Shown in pieces: positions 28,636 to 36,735 of a stretch of 64,000 bases of DNA. Location: the NCBI RefSeq assembly GCF_003024195.1, contig NZ_KZ679047.1:170597-234596 (forward strand), in the 5' to 3' direction. Source of the DNA: Streptomyces dioscori (GTDB taxonomy: Bacteria; Actinomycetota; Actinomycetes; Streptomycetales; Streptomycetaceae). The notes below the pieces were generated by a model, which did not search any database, had not been told where the DNA came from, and saw only the letters and a list, made by a program, of their open reading frames with translations. How positions within the stretch are numbered: position 1 is the first letter of the stretch; each line of letters opens with the position of its first letter. The translations under genes were made by a program, and so were the position numbers.

Positions 28636-29523
28636 CTATGGTCCGACTTTGTACGGTGCGGGGCGCGAGCCGGGGCCGAGCCGTGACATGGCGCGGATAA
28701 TGTGTTTGGGCGGCAGTTGCCAGCGCAGACGTGCGGGAACGCAGCGCAGCACGGTGCCTGTGAGGCGCAGCCGCCGGGTCACCGCCCGGGGCGACCGTAC
28801 GGATCTTCCGTACAACTCATGGGCGTGGGGCGGCAGTGAGGCGTACGCGGTCTGCGCCACCCAGCGCCACAGCAGGGCCCGCGCCGGGACCAGCAGCGGG
28901 TGGACGGGCGGCCTGCACAGGAAGTCGTCGACGTCCCGCGCCTCCGGACCGGCGGTCAGTTCGGGGCGGACCTTCTCGAAGTACGCGGCCAGTTCCCGCT
29001 GGTCGGACGGTACGCCGGCGGGGGCGAGGCCCACCAGGCGTGCGCTGACGCGGTGTTCGTCGATGTACCGGTCGGCCTGCGCGTCCGTGAGCGGGAGGCC
29101 GGAGCGGCGCAGGACGTGCAGATAGGAGTCGATCTCGGCGCAGTGGACCCACAGCAGCAGCGCGGGTTCGTCGACGCCGTAGCGCTCCCCCGTGCCGGGG
29201 TCGGTCGCCGTGAGCATCGTGTGGATCCTCCGCACGCGCGCCCCGGCCTTCTCCGCCGCCTCCTTCGTCCCGTACGTGGTGGTGCCGACGAAGTGGGCCG
29301 TCCGCATCAGCCGGCCCCAGGCGTCCTTGCGGAAGTCGGAGTTCTGCATGACGCCACGGACCGCGCGCGGGTGCAGGGCCTGGAGGTAGAGCGCGCGGAC
29401 ACCGGCGATCCACATCATGGGATCACTGTGGAGCTGCCAGGTCACTGAGCTCGGACCGAACAGCCCCGGATCGCCTGTGTGCTCCACACCTGTGTGCTCC
29501 ACACCTGTGTGCTCCACATCCAT
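28636..29523 (-). CDS. MpaB/DUF2236-family oxygenase
   Basis: 295 residues from ATG 29523 (GGTGAA upstream). After a repeat-derived N-terminus (MDVEHTGVEHTG) the protein shows the DUF2236 pattern: DPMMWIAGVRALYLQALHPRAV, a central WGRLMRTAHFVGTTTYG, LLWVHCAEIDSYLHV and a C-terminal AYASLPPHAHELYG. The family includes fungal MpaB and is related to latex-clearing Lcp oxygenases, which use heme iron and O2; the conserved histidines in QALHPRAV and LLWVHC are candidate ligands. It is divergent from the diiron monooxygenase operon, with 139 bp between start codons. Confidence 0.82.
   Translation of the reverse strand: MDVEHTGVEHTGVEHTGDPGLFGPSSVTWQLHSDPMMWIAGVRALYLQALHPRAVRGVMQNSDFRKDAWGRLMRTAHFVGTTTYGTKEAAEKAGARVRRIHTMLTATDPGTGERYGVDEPALLLWVHCAEIDSYLHVLRRSGLPLTDAQADRYIDEHRVSARLVGLAPAGVPSDQRELAAYFEKVRPELTAGPEARDVDDFLCRPPVHPLLVPARALLWRWVAQTAYASLPPHAHELYGRSVRSPRAVTRRLRLTGTVLRCVPARLRWQLPPKHIIRAMSRLGPGSRPAPYKVGP
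29474..29518. repeat. Three perfect 15 bp units at the start of the MpaB gene
   Basis: CCTGTGTGCTCCACA at 29474, 29489 and 29504, encoding the N-terminal HTGVE pentapeptides on the minus strand. The unit starts like the 15 bp unit at 19356-19475 when that is read on the same strand (CCTGTGTG). Confidence 0.9.
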
Positions 29524-29540
29524 ATGTTCACCGTAACTGC

Positions 29541-29558
29541 CGTATGCACCTATTGACT
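29541..29558. promoter_or_regulatory. 18 bp sequence shared with 25924-25941, in the MpaB/tmo divergent region
   Basis: CGTATGCACCTATTGACT; 14 of 18 positions match the copy upstream of the phytoene-desaturase-like gene. It lies 18 bp upstream of the MpaB start and about 105 bp upstream of the diiron hydroxylase start, so could affect both. Confidence 0.4.
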
Positions 29559-29662
29559 TGCATATGGCGCGGGCACCGTCCCGGTGATAGCCATGAGGGG
29601 ACGTCACCGATCGGCACAGGCCGGTGGTACGAGCCGGCACTCCGTATGAAGGGAGACGGCAC

Positions 29663-30943
29663 ATGCCGCGTCTTGCCCGTTCCGAGTGGTACGACCTGAC
29701 CCGTGACATGAACTGGTCCCTGTCCTACGTCAAGGAGGAGGAGGTCTGGCCGGCCGAGCTCTCCAACGGCTTCGGGCTGCCGGCCGAGGCGTGGTGGGTG
29801 TGGGACGAGCCGTACAAGGTCACGTACCCCGAGTACGTGCACAACCAGTACGGCAAGGACGCCGGTGTCTACGCGGTCAACGCCGTCATCGGGCGGTCGA
29901 AGGTCTACGAGCAGCTGGACCCGGGGTGGAAGTCGGCGATCATCGCGCACTACGGAGTGATCGCGATCCCGGAGTACCTGGCGAGTCTCGCGGAGTCCCG
30001 GATGGGCCGGTTCGGGCGCGCGGCGGCGTGGCGGAACATGGCGACGTTCGGCACCCTCGACGAGATGCGCCACGGCCAGATCCAGACCTACTTCCCGTAC
30101 GGGCTGCTGGCCAAGGAGCCGCGGGCGGACTGGGCGCACAAGGCCCTGCACACGAACGAGTGGGGCGCGCTCGCCGCCCGCAGTCTCTTCGACGACATGT
30201 TCACCGCGAACGACGCGGTGTCCACGGCCGTCCAGCTGACCTTCACGTTCGAGACCGGCTTCACCAATCTGCAGTTCCTCGGGATGGCCGCGGACGCCAT
30301 GAAGGTCGGGGACGTGGACTTCGGGGCGCTGATCTCCTCGATCCAGACCGACGAGGCGCGCCACTCCCAGCAGGGGGAACCGACCATCAAGCTCCTGGTG
30401 GAGCACGGCCGCAAGGATGTCGCGCAGCAGTTGGTGGACCACATGTTCTGGCGGTCGTGGCGGCTCTTCGCCCTGCTGACCGGCCTGTCGATGGACTACT
30501 ACACGCCGCTGGAGCACCGCGGCCACTCCTTCAAGGAGTTCATGCGGGAGTGGATCTGCAAGCAGTTCCTGGACCAGTTCCGCGACTTCGGGCTGGAGAA
30601 GCCCTGGTACTGGGACGAGCACTTCCTGCCCGAACTCGACTGGTACCACCACGCCCTGCAGCTCGGCATCTGGTACTGGCGCCCGACCGTCTGGTGGAAC
30701 CCCGACGCGGGTGTCGCCCCCGAAGAGCGGGAGTGGCTCGAAGAGAAGTACCCGGGCTGGCACGACACCTTCGGCGGGCACTGGGACGTCATCGACCGGT
30801 TCCTCGGCGGGCAGATACAGCCGCCGACGATGGAGGGCGCGCTGGCCTGGATGGGGCTGTCGCCCGACGAGATGGGCCGGGACGCCACCGACTACGCCTG
30901 GGCGCAGGCCGCACCGCACGACCGCAGCGCCGCCCGCGGCTGA
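29663..30943 (+). CDS. tmoA: Toluene-4-monooxygenase-type diiron hydroxylase, alpha subunit
   Basis: 426 residues from ATG 29663 (GGGAGA upstream). The diiron ligands are complete and fall at the same residue numbers as I know for T4MO hydroxylase: E104, E134 and H137 (in TLDEMRHGQ), E197 (TFETGF), E231 and H234 (TDEARHSQ), with T201 after the fourth ligand. Position 103 next to E104 is proline here, where T4MO has a residue known to affect regiospecificity. The protein is about 70 residues shorter at the C-terminus than T4MO's 500. It oxidises an aromatic or alkene C-H or C=C bond. First gene of a five-gene operon. Confidence 0.92.
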   Translation: MPRLARSEWYDLTRDMNWSLSYVKEEEVWPAELSNGFGLPAEAWWVWDEPYKVTYPEYVHNQYGKDAGVYAVNAVIGRSKVYEQLDPGWKSAIIAHYGVIAIPEYLASLAESRMGRFGRAAAWRNMATFGTLDEMRHGQIQTYFPYGLLAKEPRADWAHKALHTNEWGALAARSLFDDMFTANDAVSTAVQLTFTFETGFTNLQFLGMAADAMKVGDVDFGALISSIQTDEARHSQQGEPTIKLLVEHGRKDVAQQLVDHMFWRSWRLFALLTGLSMDYYTPLEHRGHSFKEFMREWICKQFLDQFRDFGLEKPWYWDEHFLPELDWYHHALQLGIWYWRPTVWWNPDAGVAPEEREWLEEKYPGWHDTFGGHWDVIDRFLGGQIQPPTMEGALAWMGLSPDEMGRDATDYAWAQAAPHDRSAARG

Positions 30944-30994
30944 CCCCCGGGCCGCGACGACGCGAACGACCCGGATGGAAGGGGAGGCTCGGCG

Positions 30995-31243
30995 ATGGCG
31001 CTGTTTCCTCTGCAGGCCCTGTTCGACGGGGACCTGGTGGTGCTGCTGTTGCCGGTGGACGACGGGGACCCGATGACCGTGGTCGCCGACAAGGTGGCCC
31101 ACCATGTGGTCGACCACCGTGTGGCCGCGCAGGACCGGCCGCTGCGGGTGCGGCACGACGGGAGGACGCTGCCCGACGACGCCACCGTGGTGAGCGCGGG
31201 GGTGCGGCCACTGGACGTGGTGGTCGTGGGGTACGCGTCATGA
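30995..31243 (+). CDS. tmoB: Monooxygenase hydroxylase gamma subunit (TmoB-like)
   Basis: 82 residues, RBS GGAAGGGGAGG. Ubiquitin-like small subunit: FPLQALFDGDLVVLLLPVDDG, VADKVAHHVVDHRVA and the ending VSAGVRPLDVVVVGYAS all follow the TmoB pattern and length. It packs on the alpha subunit of the diiron hydroxylase. Its stop overlaps the start of the ferredoxin gene (ATGA). Confidence 0.9.
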   Translation: MALFPLQALFDGDLVVLLLPVDDGDPMTVVADKVAHHVVDHRVAAQDRPLRVRHDGRTLPDDATVVSAGVRPLDVVVVGYAS

Positions 31244-31611
31244 GCGACGCTCCGGTGCGGTGGTTCGACGTGCCGGAGGCCGAGGGGTTGTGGGAGGGCG
31301 ATCTCGTCGAGGCGGAGGTCGCCGGTGAGCGGGTGCTCGTGGTCCACCACCTCGACGGGTCCTTCGCCGCGTACCAGGGGGTGTGCCCGCACCAGGAGTT
31401 CCCGCTGGCCTACGGCAAGTGGGACGAGGAGGAGAACATTCTCACCTGCGCCGGACACGGCTGGGAGTTCGACCTGGACTCCGGCGCGGGCGTCAACCCG
31501 TCGGGCTGCCGGCTCTACCGGTACGCGATCCGGGCCACCGACACGGGCGCCGTACGGATCGGCGTCCCGCAGGACGGCGAGGCCCATCACCACAGCTCCC
31601 GAGAAGTGTGA
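31240..31611 (+). CDS. tmoC: Rieske [2Fe-2S] ferredoxin (TmoC-like)
   Basis: 123 residues. Rieske motif complete: CPHQEFPLAYGKW ... CAGHGWEFD (CxH and CxxH, 17 residues between). Slightly longer than usual TmoC because of a HHHSSREV tail. It passes electrons from an NADH-dependent reductase to the diiron hydroxylase. No reductase (TmoF-like) is encoded in the window, so the electron source is elsewhere. Confidence 0.92.
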   Translation: MSDAPVRWFDVPEAEGLWEGDLVEAEVAGERVLVVHHLDGSFAAYQGVCPHQEFPLAYGKWDEEENILTCAGHGWEFDLDSGAGVNPSGCRLYRYAIRATDTGAVRIGVPQDGEAHHHSSREV

Positions 31612-31621
31612 GGACACGACG

Positions 31622-31933
31622 ATGACCGTATCCGGCACCAGCGCCGACAAGCGGGTGGGACCCGTGATCCGCGGCATCGACGGCGACCTCGCCGAGGCGG
31701 TGGCCGCCGCGGTCGAGCAGGACAATCCCGGCGCCGAGGTGGTCGTCGACGATCAGGGCGGATACGTACGGATCAGCGTTCCCCGGCGGTGCGTGCTGAC
31801 CCGCGCCGGCCTGGAGGAGGAGCTGGGCCGGGCGTTCCGGCTGAGTGAACTGGAGCCCGCGCTGGCGGCGTTCGCCGGGCGCCTCCGGCAGACCGAGGAG
31901 CAGTGGGTCTGGTACCTGGAGAGGCAGGACTGA
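31622..31933 (+). CDS. tmoD: Monooxygenase effector/coupling protein (TmoD/MmoB family)
   Basis: 103 residues. MmoB/DmpM pattern: VGPVIRGIDGDLAEAVAAAVEQDNPGAEV, VDDQGGYVRISVPRRCVLTR and a C-terminal helix ending WVWYLERQD. Binds the hydroxylase and controls substrate access and coupling of O2 use. Sits 10 bp after the ferredoxin gene and 3 bp before the beta-subunit gene. Confidence 0.9.
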   Translation: MTVSGTSADKRVGPVIRGIDGDLAEAVAAAVEQDNPGAEVVVDDQGGYVRISVPRRCVLTRAGLEEELGRAFRLSELEPALAAFAGRLRQTEEQWVWYLERQD

Positions 31934-31936
31934 ACC

Positions 31937-32989
31937 ATGACCGGTGCAGCGAACAGGCGGCAGCAGAAGACCTGGAGCATGTTCGGCGACGTCCGGCGCA
32001 GGCCGACGCCCTACGAGGTGGTCACCGGCAGGTTCCACTACCACTTCCGGCGCGATCCGGTCCCCTTCGAGATGGACCCCGAGTGGAGCCTGAACCAGTG
32101 GTACCTCGCGCACCGGGAGGGATCGCCCTTCCAGGTGGACGACTGGGAGGGCTTCCGCGACCCCGCGAAGCTGACGTACCGCGACTATGTGGCGCTCCAG
32201 CACGACCGCGAGATCTACCTGGACGCCCTCGTGGACCGGTACGAGGGGAACGGGACGGCGGCGACGCCGAGGTCCGGACAGGCGAACCCCGGACAGGCCG
32301 CCCCCGGACGGCCCGGCCCCGGTTGGGTGGACACGTTGCGCACGCTGTTCGTCCCCTTGCGTTTCCCGCTGCACGTCCTGCAGATGGTCGGCCTGTACGT
32401 CGGACAGATGGCGCCCTCGTCGTACATCACCAACTGCGCGCACTTCCAGGCCGCCGACGAGATGCGCCGGATCCAGCGGATCGCCTACTGGACCAGGGTG
32501 CTGGCCGACGCGCACGGCGACGACCTCGCGCGGACCGCCACCGCCCGCCGGGCCTGGGAGGACGGCCCCGCCTGGCAGCCGCTGCGGCAGACCCTGGAGC
32601 ACCTCCTGATCGCGTACGACTGGGGTGAGGCCTTCACCGGGCTCAACCTCGTGGTCAAACCCGCGGTGGACACCCTCGTCAACGAGATGTTCGGGCAGCT
32701 CGCCGAGGCCAACGGGGACCGGTTCCTCGCCGAGCTGTGCACCGAGTTCGCCAGGGACGCCCGCCGCAGCCAGGACTGGACCCAGGCCCTGACGGGCTAC
32801 GCGATCGAGCGGCGGCCGGAGCTGGCCGGGGTGCTCGACGACTGGGTGACGACGTGGCGGCCCCGCGCCGACGAGGGCGTCGAAGGCCTGGCGGAGCTGT
32901 TCACGACCGCGCCCCGGCCGCTCGCCGCCGACGTCACCGCGCGCGTCCGCGAGGTGCACGACGAATTCCTCGTCGGTACCTCCATCTGA
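31937..32989 (+). CDS. tmoE: Diiron monooxygenase hydroxylase, beta subunit (TmoE-like)
   Basis: 350 residues. N-terminal RQQKTWSMFGDVRRRPTPYEVVTGRFHYHFRRDP matches TmoE (read in parts), followed by DPEWSLNQWYLAHREGSPF and the helical core MAPSSYITNCAHFQAADEMRRIQRIAYWTR. It keeps no full set of iron ligands, as expected for the structural beta subunit. A Gly/Pro/Ala-rich linker (about 110-135) looks like a small repeat insertion. Last gene of the operon. Confidence 0.9.
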   Translation: MTGAANRRQQKTWSMFGDVRRRPTPYEVVTGRFHYHFRRDPVPFEMDPEWSLNQWYLAHREGSPFQVDDWEGFRDPAKLTYRDYVALQHDREIYLDALVDRYEGNGTAATPRSGQANPGQAAPGRPGPGWVDTLRTLFVPLRFPLHVLQMVGLYVGQMAPSSYITNCAHFQAADEMRRIQRIAYWTRVLADAHGDDLARTATARRAWEDGPAWQPLRQTLEHLLIAYDWGEAFTGLNLVVKPAVDTLVNEMFGQLAEANGDRFLAELCTEFARDARRSQDWTQALTGYAIERRPELAGVLDDWVTTWRPRADEGVEGLAELFTTAPRPLAADVTARVREVHDEFLVGTSI

Positions 32990-33007
32990 GTCGGTACCTC
33001 CATTTGA
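32972..33007. repeat. 18 bp tandem duplication spanning the tmoE stop codon
   Basis: GTCGGTACCTCCATCTGA and GTCGGTACCTCCATTTGA lie end to end and differ at one base. Both copies contain an in-frame TGA, so the duplication does not change the protein. Confidence 0.9.
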
Positions 33008-33126
33008 CGGCAGGGCGGCTCGCACCGGCTGGGGACGACGGACTGCCGCAGGGTGGCTCCACCGGCGTAGTGTTTTTGTCGCGATGCAGAGCGGGCACGC
33101 GCGCTGCGCGATGGGGGGGGAAGACG

Positions 33127-33357
33127 ATGATCTACCTGTTATTGGCTGTGACAGCAGTCGTGTCCATCGGGGTGTCCGCCACGGTGGTGTTGGTACGCCG
33201 GCAGCGGCGCCGGACAGGTTCCGGTTCGGAGGCACAGCGAATCGAAGCGGCGGCCACGAGCCGCCGACGCGATGCGCGTCGCCAGGCTCATGCCCATCAG
33301 TACTTCAACGACGGCGCCGGCCTCAGCGCCGTACGAAACCGTGACTCTCGTATGTAG
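33127..33357 (+). CDS. Small membrane protein with a TTA codon, 76 aa
   Basis: ATG 33127 follows a long G run and GAAG. One N-terminal membrane helix (MIYLLLAVTAVVSIGVSATVVLV) and a basic cytosolic tail (RRQRRRTG ... RRRDARRQAHAHQYF). Leu5 is encoded by TTA (33139-33141), which in Streptomyces needs the bldA tRNA, so expression is likely limited to later growth. Function unknown. Confidence 0.7.
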   Translation: MIYLLLAVTAVVSIGVSATVVLVRRQRRRTGSGSEAQRIEAAATSRRRDARRQAHAHQYFNDGAGLSAVRNRDSRM

Positions 33358-33428
33358 CGGCCGACGGGCCGGCGCGACTGATCCAACGTCGCGACACTGC
33401 AACGCGATGCGATCCTCGCTGCAGCCCG

Positions 33429-34619
33429 CTAGCGCCGCACCCTGGGCATGCCCAGTCCGATCCACGAGATGATCTCCCGTTGGATCTCGTTGTTGCCGCC
33501 GCCGAAGGTGAAGATGACGGCCGAGCGGTAGCCGCGCTCCAGGTCTCCGTGCAGGACCGCGCCCGCCGACCCGTCCTTCAGGGCACCCGCGGCGGCGACG
33601 ATCTCCATGAGACAGGCGTACGCGTCACGGCGGGCCTCGGACCCGTACACCTTGACCGCGGAGGCGTCCTGCGGGGTGAGGGTGCCCTCCTGGACGGCGT
33701 TCACCATCTGCCAGTTGAGGAGTTTCATCGCGTCGAGCCTGAGGTGGGTCCGGGCGAGGGTCCGGCGCACCCAGGGCAGGTCGACGACGCGGCGTCCGTC
33801 GGCGAGTTTGGTCTCCATGGCCCAGCGCTGTACGTCGTGCAGGGCGCGGATGGCCATGGTGCCGTGCGCGGCGAGCGTGACGCGCTCGTGGTTGAGCTGG
33901 TTGGTGATCAGCCGCCAGCCCTTGTTCTCCTCGCCGACGCGGCGGGAGGCCGGGACGCGGATGTTCTCGTAATAGCTGGCTGTGGTGTCGTGCGAGGCAA
34001 GGGTGTTGATGAGCGTGCAGGAGTAGCCGGGGTCGGAGGTCGGCACGAGGAGCATGGTGATGCCCTTGTGCGGCGGCGCTTCGGGGTCGGTGCGGACGGC
34101 GAGCCAGACCCAGTCGGCCGTGTCGCCGTTCGTCGTCCAGATCTTCTGGCCGTCGACCGTGTAGTGGCCGGTCTCGACGTCTCCCTCCCTGACCGCCCGC
34201 GTCTTGAGGGCGGCCAGGTCCGTGCCCGCGTCGGGTTCGCTGTAGCCGATCGCGAAGTCGATCTCGCCGGAGAGGATCCGCGGCAGGAAGTGGGCCTTCT
34301 GCTCGTCCGTGCCGAACCTCATGATGGTCGGGCCGACCGTGTTCAGCGCCATCAGCGGCAGCGGTACGCCGGCCTGGGCGGCCTCGTCGAAGAAGATGAA
34401 CTGCTCCATCGGCGTCAGCCCGCGCCCGCCGTACTCCTTCGGCCAGCCGACGCCCAGCCAGCCGTCGGAGCCCAGCCGGCGGATGGTGTCACGGTAGAAG
34501 CGCTTCTGCGCGGGCGGGTCGGCGTACCGGGCGTGCACGTCGTCCGGTACGAGTTCGGCGAAATAGGCGCGCAGTTCGGTGCGCAACCGCTGCTGCTCCG
34601 GCGTGTATTCGAGATGCAC
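33429..34619 (-). CDS. Acyl-CoA dehydrogenase family protein without the canonical catalytic Glu
   Basis: 396 residues. ACAD pattern: YSEPDAGTDLAALKTRA, DGQKIWTTNGDTADW, LITNQLNHERVTLA, and the C-terminal FTFGGGNNEIQREIISWIGLGMPR. The last segment is where medium-chain dehydrogenases have the catalytic Glu before GT; here Gly occupies that place. Steroid-catabolic alpha2beta2 dehydrogenases have such a subunit paired with a second one, but no partner gene is adjacent; a Glu elsewhere could also serve. Functionally this fits the acyl-CoA island at 7.5-22 kb. Confidence 0.85.
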   Translation of the reverse strand: MHLEYTPEQQRLRTELRAYFAELVPDDVHARYADPPAQKRFYRDTIRRLGSDGWLGVGWPKEYGGRGLTPMEQFIFFDEAAQAGVPLPLMALNTVGPTIMRFGTDEQKAHFLPRILSGEIDFAIGYSEPDAGTDLAALKTRAVREGDVETGHYTVDGQKIWTTNGDTADWVWLAVRTDPEAPPHKGITMLLVPTSDPGYSCTLINTLASHDTTASYYENIRVPASRRVGEENKGWRLITNQLNHERVTLAAHGTMAIRALHDVQRWAMETKLADGRRVVDLPWVRRTLARTHLRLDAMKLLNWQMVNAVQEGTLTPQDASAVKVYGSEARRDAYACLMEIVAAAGALKDGSAGAVLHGDLERGYRSAVIFTFGGGNNEIQREIISWIGLGMPRVRR

Positions 34620-34727
34620 GGCGCCTCCCTGGTTCCCCGACCCGCTGCGGCGGGCACCCGGACCTGACGGCGCACACCGTAGAACGCGTTCCAGAAATAG
34701 GGAATGCCGGTGACAGGCCCGGCTGGG

Positions 34728-35123
34728 TCACCGCAGCTGGGCGAGGAATTCCGTACAGGCACGGGCACAGTCGCGGCAGGCCTGGGCGCTCTCCCCGGAA
34801 CCGGAACCGGTGCCGGTGTCGGTGCCTGTGTCGGCGTCGAAGACCTGGGCGGTTTCGAGGCAGACAGTGCGGCACCACTCGACCTGGGAGCGCATGGTGT
34901 CCTCGGACTGGGTGACCTGCTCCGCCAGGAGACGGCAGGTCGCGTCGCAGACCTCCGTGCACAGCATGCCCTTGCGCCGGATCAGTTGCTGGCCCTCGGG
35001 ACCGTCGATGTCGGCGAGGCTCGCACGCAGGGCACACACCCTCGCGCACTCGGTGCAGGCCTGCGCACAGGCGAACCGGTCCTCAAGGAAACGAACGAGT
35101 TCCTGAAGCTCTGTCACTGACAC
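34728..35123 (-). CDS. Four-helix-bundle Cys-rich copper-binding protein (DUF326/Csp-like)
   Basis: 131 residues from GTG 35123; an upstream frame extension to 35234 looks non-coding. Eleven or so cysteines are arranged along four helices: FACAQACTECARVCAL, MLCTEVCDATCRLL, EWCRTVCLE and QACRDCARACTEF. This is the pattern of Csp copper-storage proteins and DUF326. A linker DADTGTDTGTGSGSG between helices 3 and 4 comes from short repeats. It has no signal peptide, so would act in the cytosol. Confidence 0.82.
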   Translation of the reverse strand: MSVTELQELVRFLEDRFACAQACTECARVCALRASLADIDGPEGQQLIRRKGMLCTEVCDATCRLLAEQVTQSEDTMRSQVEWCRTVCLETAQVFDADTGTDTGTGSGSGESAQACRDCARACTEFLAQLR

Positions 35124-35221
35124 ATGGTTCGGGTAGCCGGACGCCGCCGCGCCAAACCTGGCGAGAACAAGCGCACCCCGAGTGACCGCACATGTCCGAC
35201 GGGTCGGGCGCGCTGAAGTTA

Positions 35222-35250
35222 TTGACGTGGTCACGACCGCGCCCTACGTT
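35222..35250 (+). promoter_or_regulatory. Vegetative-type promoter upstream of pectate lyase
   Basis: TTGACG (35222-35227), 17 bp spacer, TACGTT (35245-35250). It lies 118 bp upstream of the lyase GTG in the 244 bp gap between the divergent copper-protein and lyase genes. Confidence 0.5.
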
Positions 35251-35367
35251 CTGACCGGCTCGCCGAACCTTGTTCGACATATCGGCCCATCCCTTCCTCG
35301 GCAACCAACCCGGTGCGGGCGACCACTGATCCGCGACAACGTACGGATCGGCAGACAAGGAGACCTC

Positions 35368-36585
35368 GTGCGCACTGCGGGCATGCTCACAGGGACGGCG
35401 CTGGGTGCCGTGCTGACGACGATGGCGACCCCGGCGCCGGCGACGGCCGCAACGGCCGCGCCCACCGCCGCGACGATCGTGGTGGCGGTCGACGGTGACG
35501 ACTCAGCCGCGGGCACCCTCGGACAACCGCTGCGGACCATCCAGAAGGCCGTCGACAGGGCGAGGCCGGGTGACGTCATCGCCGTGCGCGGCGGCACCTA
35601 CGTCCTGACCGACAACATCACCGTCACCACCTCGGGAACGGCGTCGCAGCCGATCTCCCTCGGCGCCCACGAGGGCGAACGGGTCGTCATCGACGGCGAA
35701 CAGCTGCCCGCCAGTCACACACCGGTCGGCGGCAGCATCCCGCGCGCCGAGCGTGGCGCCGTCCACCAGGAGGCCTCGTACTGGAAGGTCTCGGGTCTGG
35801 AGATCGTCAACGGGCCCTACGGCTACTACTGCGACGGCTGCAACAACAACGTGTTCTCCCGCCTCACCACGCACGACAACTACGAGTCCGGCTTCCAGCT
35901 CCAGGGCGCCTCGGCGGGCAACCAGATCCTGAACCTGGACAGTTACGGCAACCGCGACCCGCGCAAGAACGGCGAGAGCGCCGACGGGCTGGCCATCAAG
36001 GAGGGCAGCGGGAGCGGCAACATCGTGCGGGGCGCGCGGCTGTGGAACAACGTGGACGACGGTTACGACGCCTGGAAGTTCACCTCGCCGGTCGCGGTGG
36101 AGAGCACTGTCGCGTACGGCAACGGCTACAACCGCTGGAACTTCCCCGACTTCGCGGGCGACGGCAACGGCTTCAAACTGGGCGGCGGGAGTCCGGCCCC
36201 GGCGGTGGCCCACACGCTGCGCAACTCGGTCGCGTACCGGAACGCGGCGCACGGCGTCACCGACAACGGCAATCCCGGCGCGCTCGCCCTGAGCCGCAAC
36301 ACGACGTTCCGCAACGCGGGAACGGGTTTCGACGCGGACGGCTCGGGCGGGACGGCGGTCCTCACCGCCAACCTCTCCGTCGCGGACTCCCGGGCCGCCG
36401 CCCTCGGCCCCACGACCACGTCCTCGGGCAACTCCTGGGAGCTGGGCGGCGCCTGGGGCGAGTCGTCGGTCGTGAGCACGGACCCGGGCGCCGTCACCGG
36501 CCCACGCTCGTCCGACGGCGCACTGCCGCCCGCCCGGGACTTCCTGGTCCCGCGGGACGGCACGCCGATCGGCGCCAGGTTCTGA
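35368..36585 (+). CDS. Secreted pectate lyase-like right-handed beta-helix protein (PL9 family)
   Basis: 405 residues from GTG 35368 with AAGGAGA upstream. A signal peptide (MRTAGMLTGTALGAVLTTMATPAPATA) precedes the mature protein. DGDDSAAGTLGQPLRTIQKAVDRA and GDVIAVRGGTYVLTDN begin a parallel beta-helix; GLEIVNGPYGYYCDGCNNN, SADGLAIKEGSGSGN, VDDGYDAWKF and RWNFPDFAGDGNGFKLGG match PL9 lyases, where clustered Asp and a Lys form the Ca-dependent site. It cleaves polygalacturonate outside the cell. The following genes suggest uptake and use of the products. Confidence 0.88.
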   Translation: MRTAGMLTGTALGAVLTTMATPAPATAATAAPTAATIVVAVDGDDSAAGTLGQPLRTIQKAVDRARPGDVIAVRGGTYVLTDNITVTTSGTASQPISLGAHEGERVVIDGEQLPASHTPVGGSIPRAERGAVHQEASYWKVSGLEIVNGPYGYYCDGCNNNVFSRLTTHDNYESGFQLQGASAGNQILNLDSYGNRDPRKNGESADGLAIKEGSGSGNIVRGARLWNNVDDGYDAWKFTSPVAVESTVAYGNGYNRWNFPDFAGDGNGFKLGGGSPAPAVAHTLRNSVAYRNAAHGVTDNGNPGALALSRNTTFRNAGTGFDADGSGGTAVLTANLSVADSRAAALGPTTTSSGNSWELGGAWGESSVVSTDPGAVTGPRSSDGALPPARDFLVPRDGTPIGARF

Positions 36586-36666
36586 ACCACCCGTCTCAAC
36601 CGGCCCGCCGAGCCGGACACCTGACCACTGAGCCGGACACCAACCGCCGCACCCGAACCGCCGGCC

Positions 36667-36696
36667 CCACGGTCCACCGCACCACGGTCCACCGCA
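36667..36696. repeat. Two perfect 15 bp units before the GH43-like gene
   Basis: CCACGGTCCACCGCA twice, end to end, followed by CCACG. A second short duplication (GAGCCGGACACC) lies just upstream at about 36609 and 36629. This is most of what the 150 bp gap contains, besides the RBS TAGGAGAG before ATG 36736. Confidence 0.85.
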
Positions 36697-36735
36697 CCAC
36701 GAACGGCAGGCACGCGTCCCCTAGGAGAGCCGCAC

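Noticed and set aside
35182..35367. N-terminal extension of the pectate lyase
   Set aside because: A normal signal peptide begins at GTG 35368 with a good RBS; the extension covers the probable promoter.
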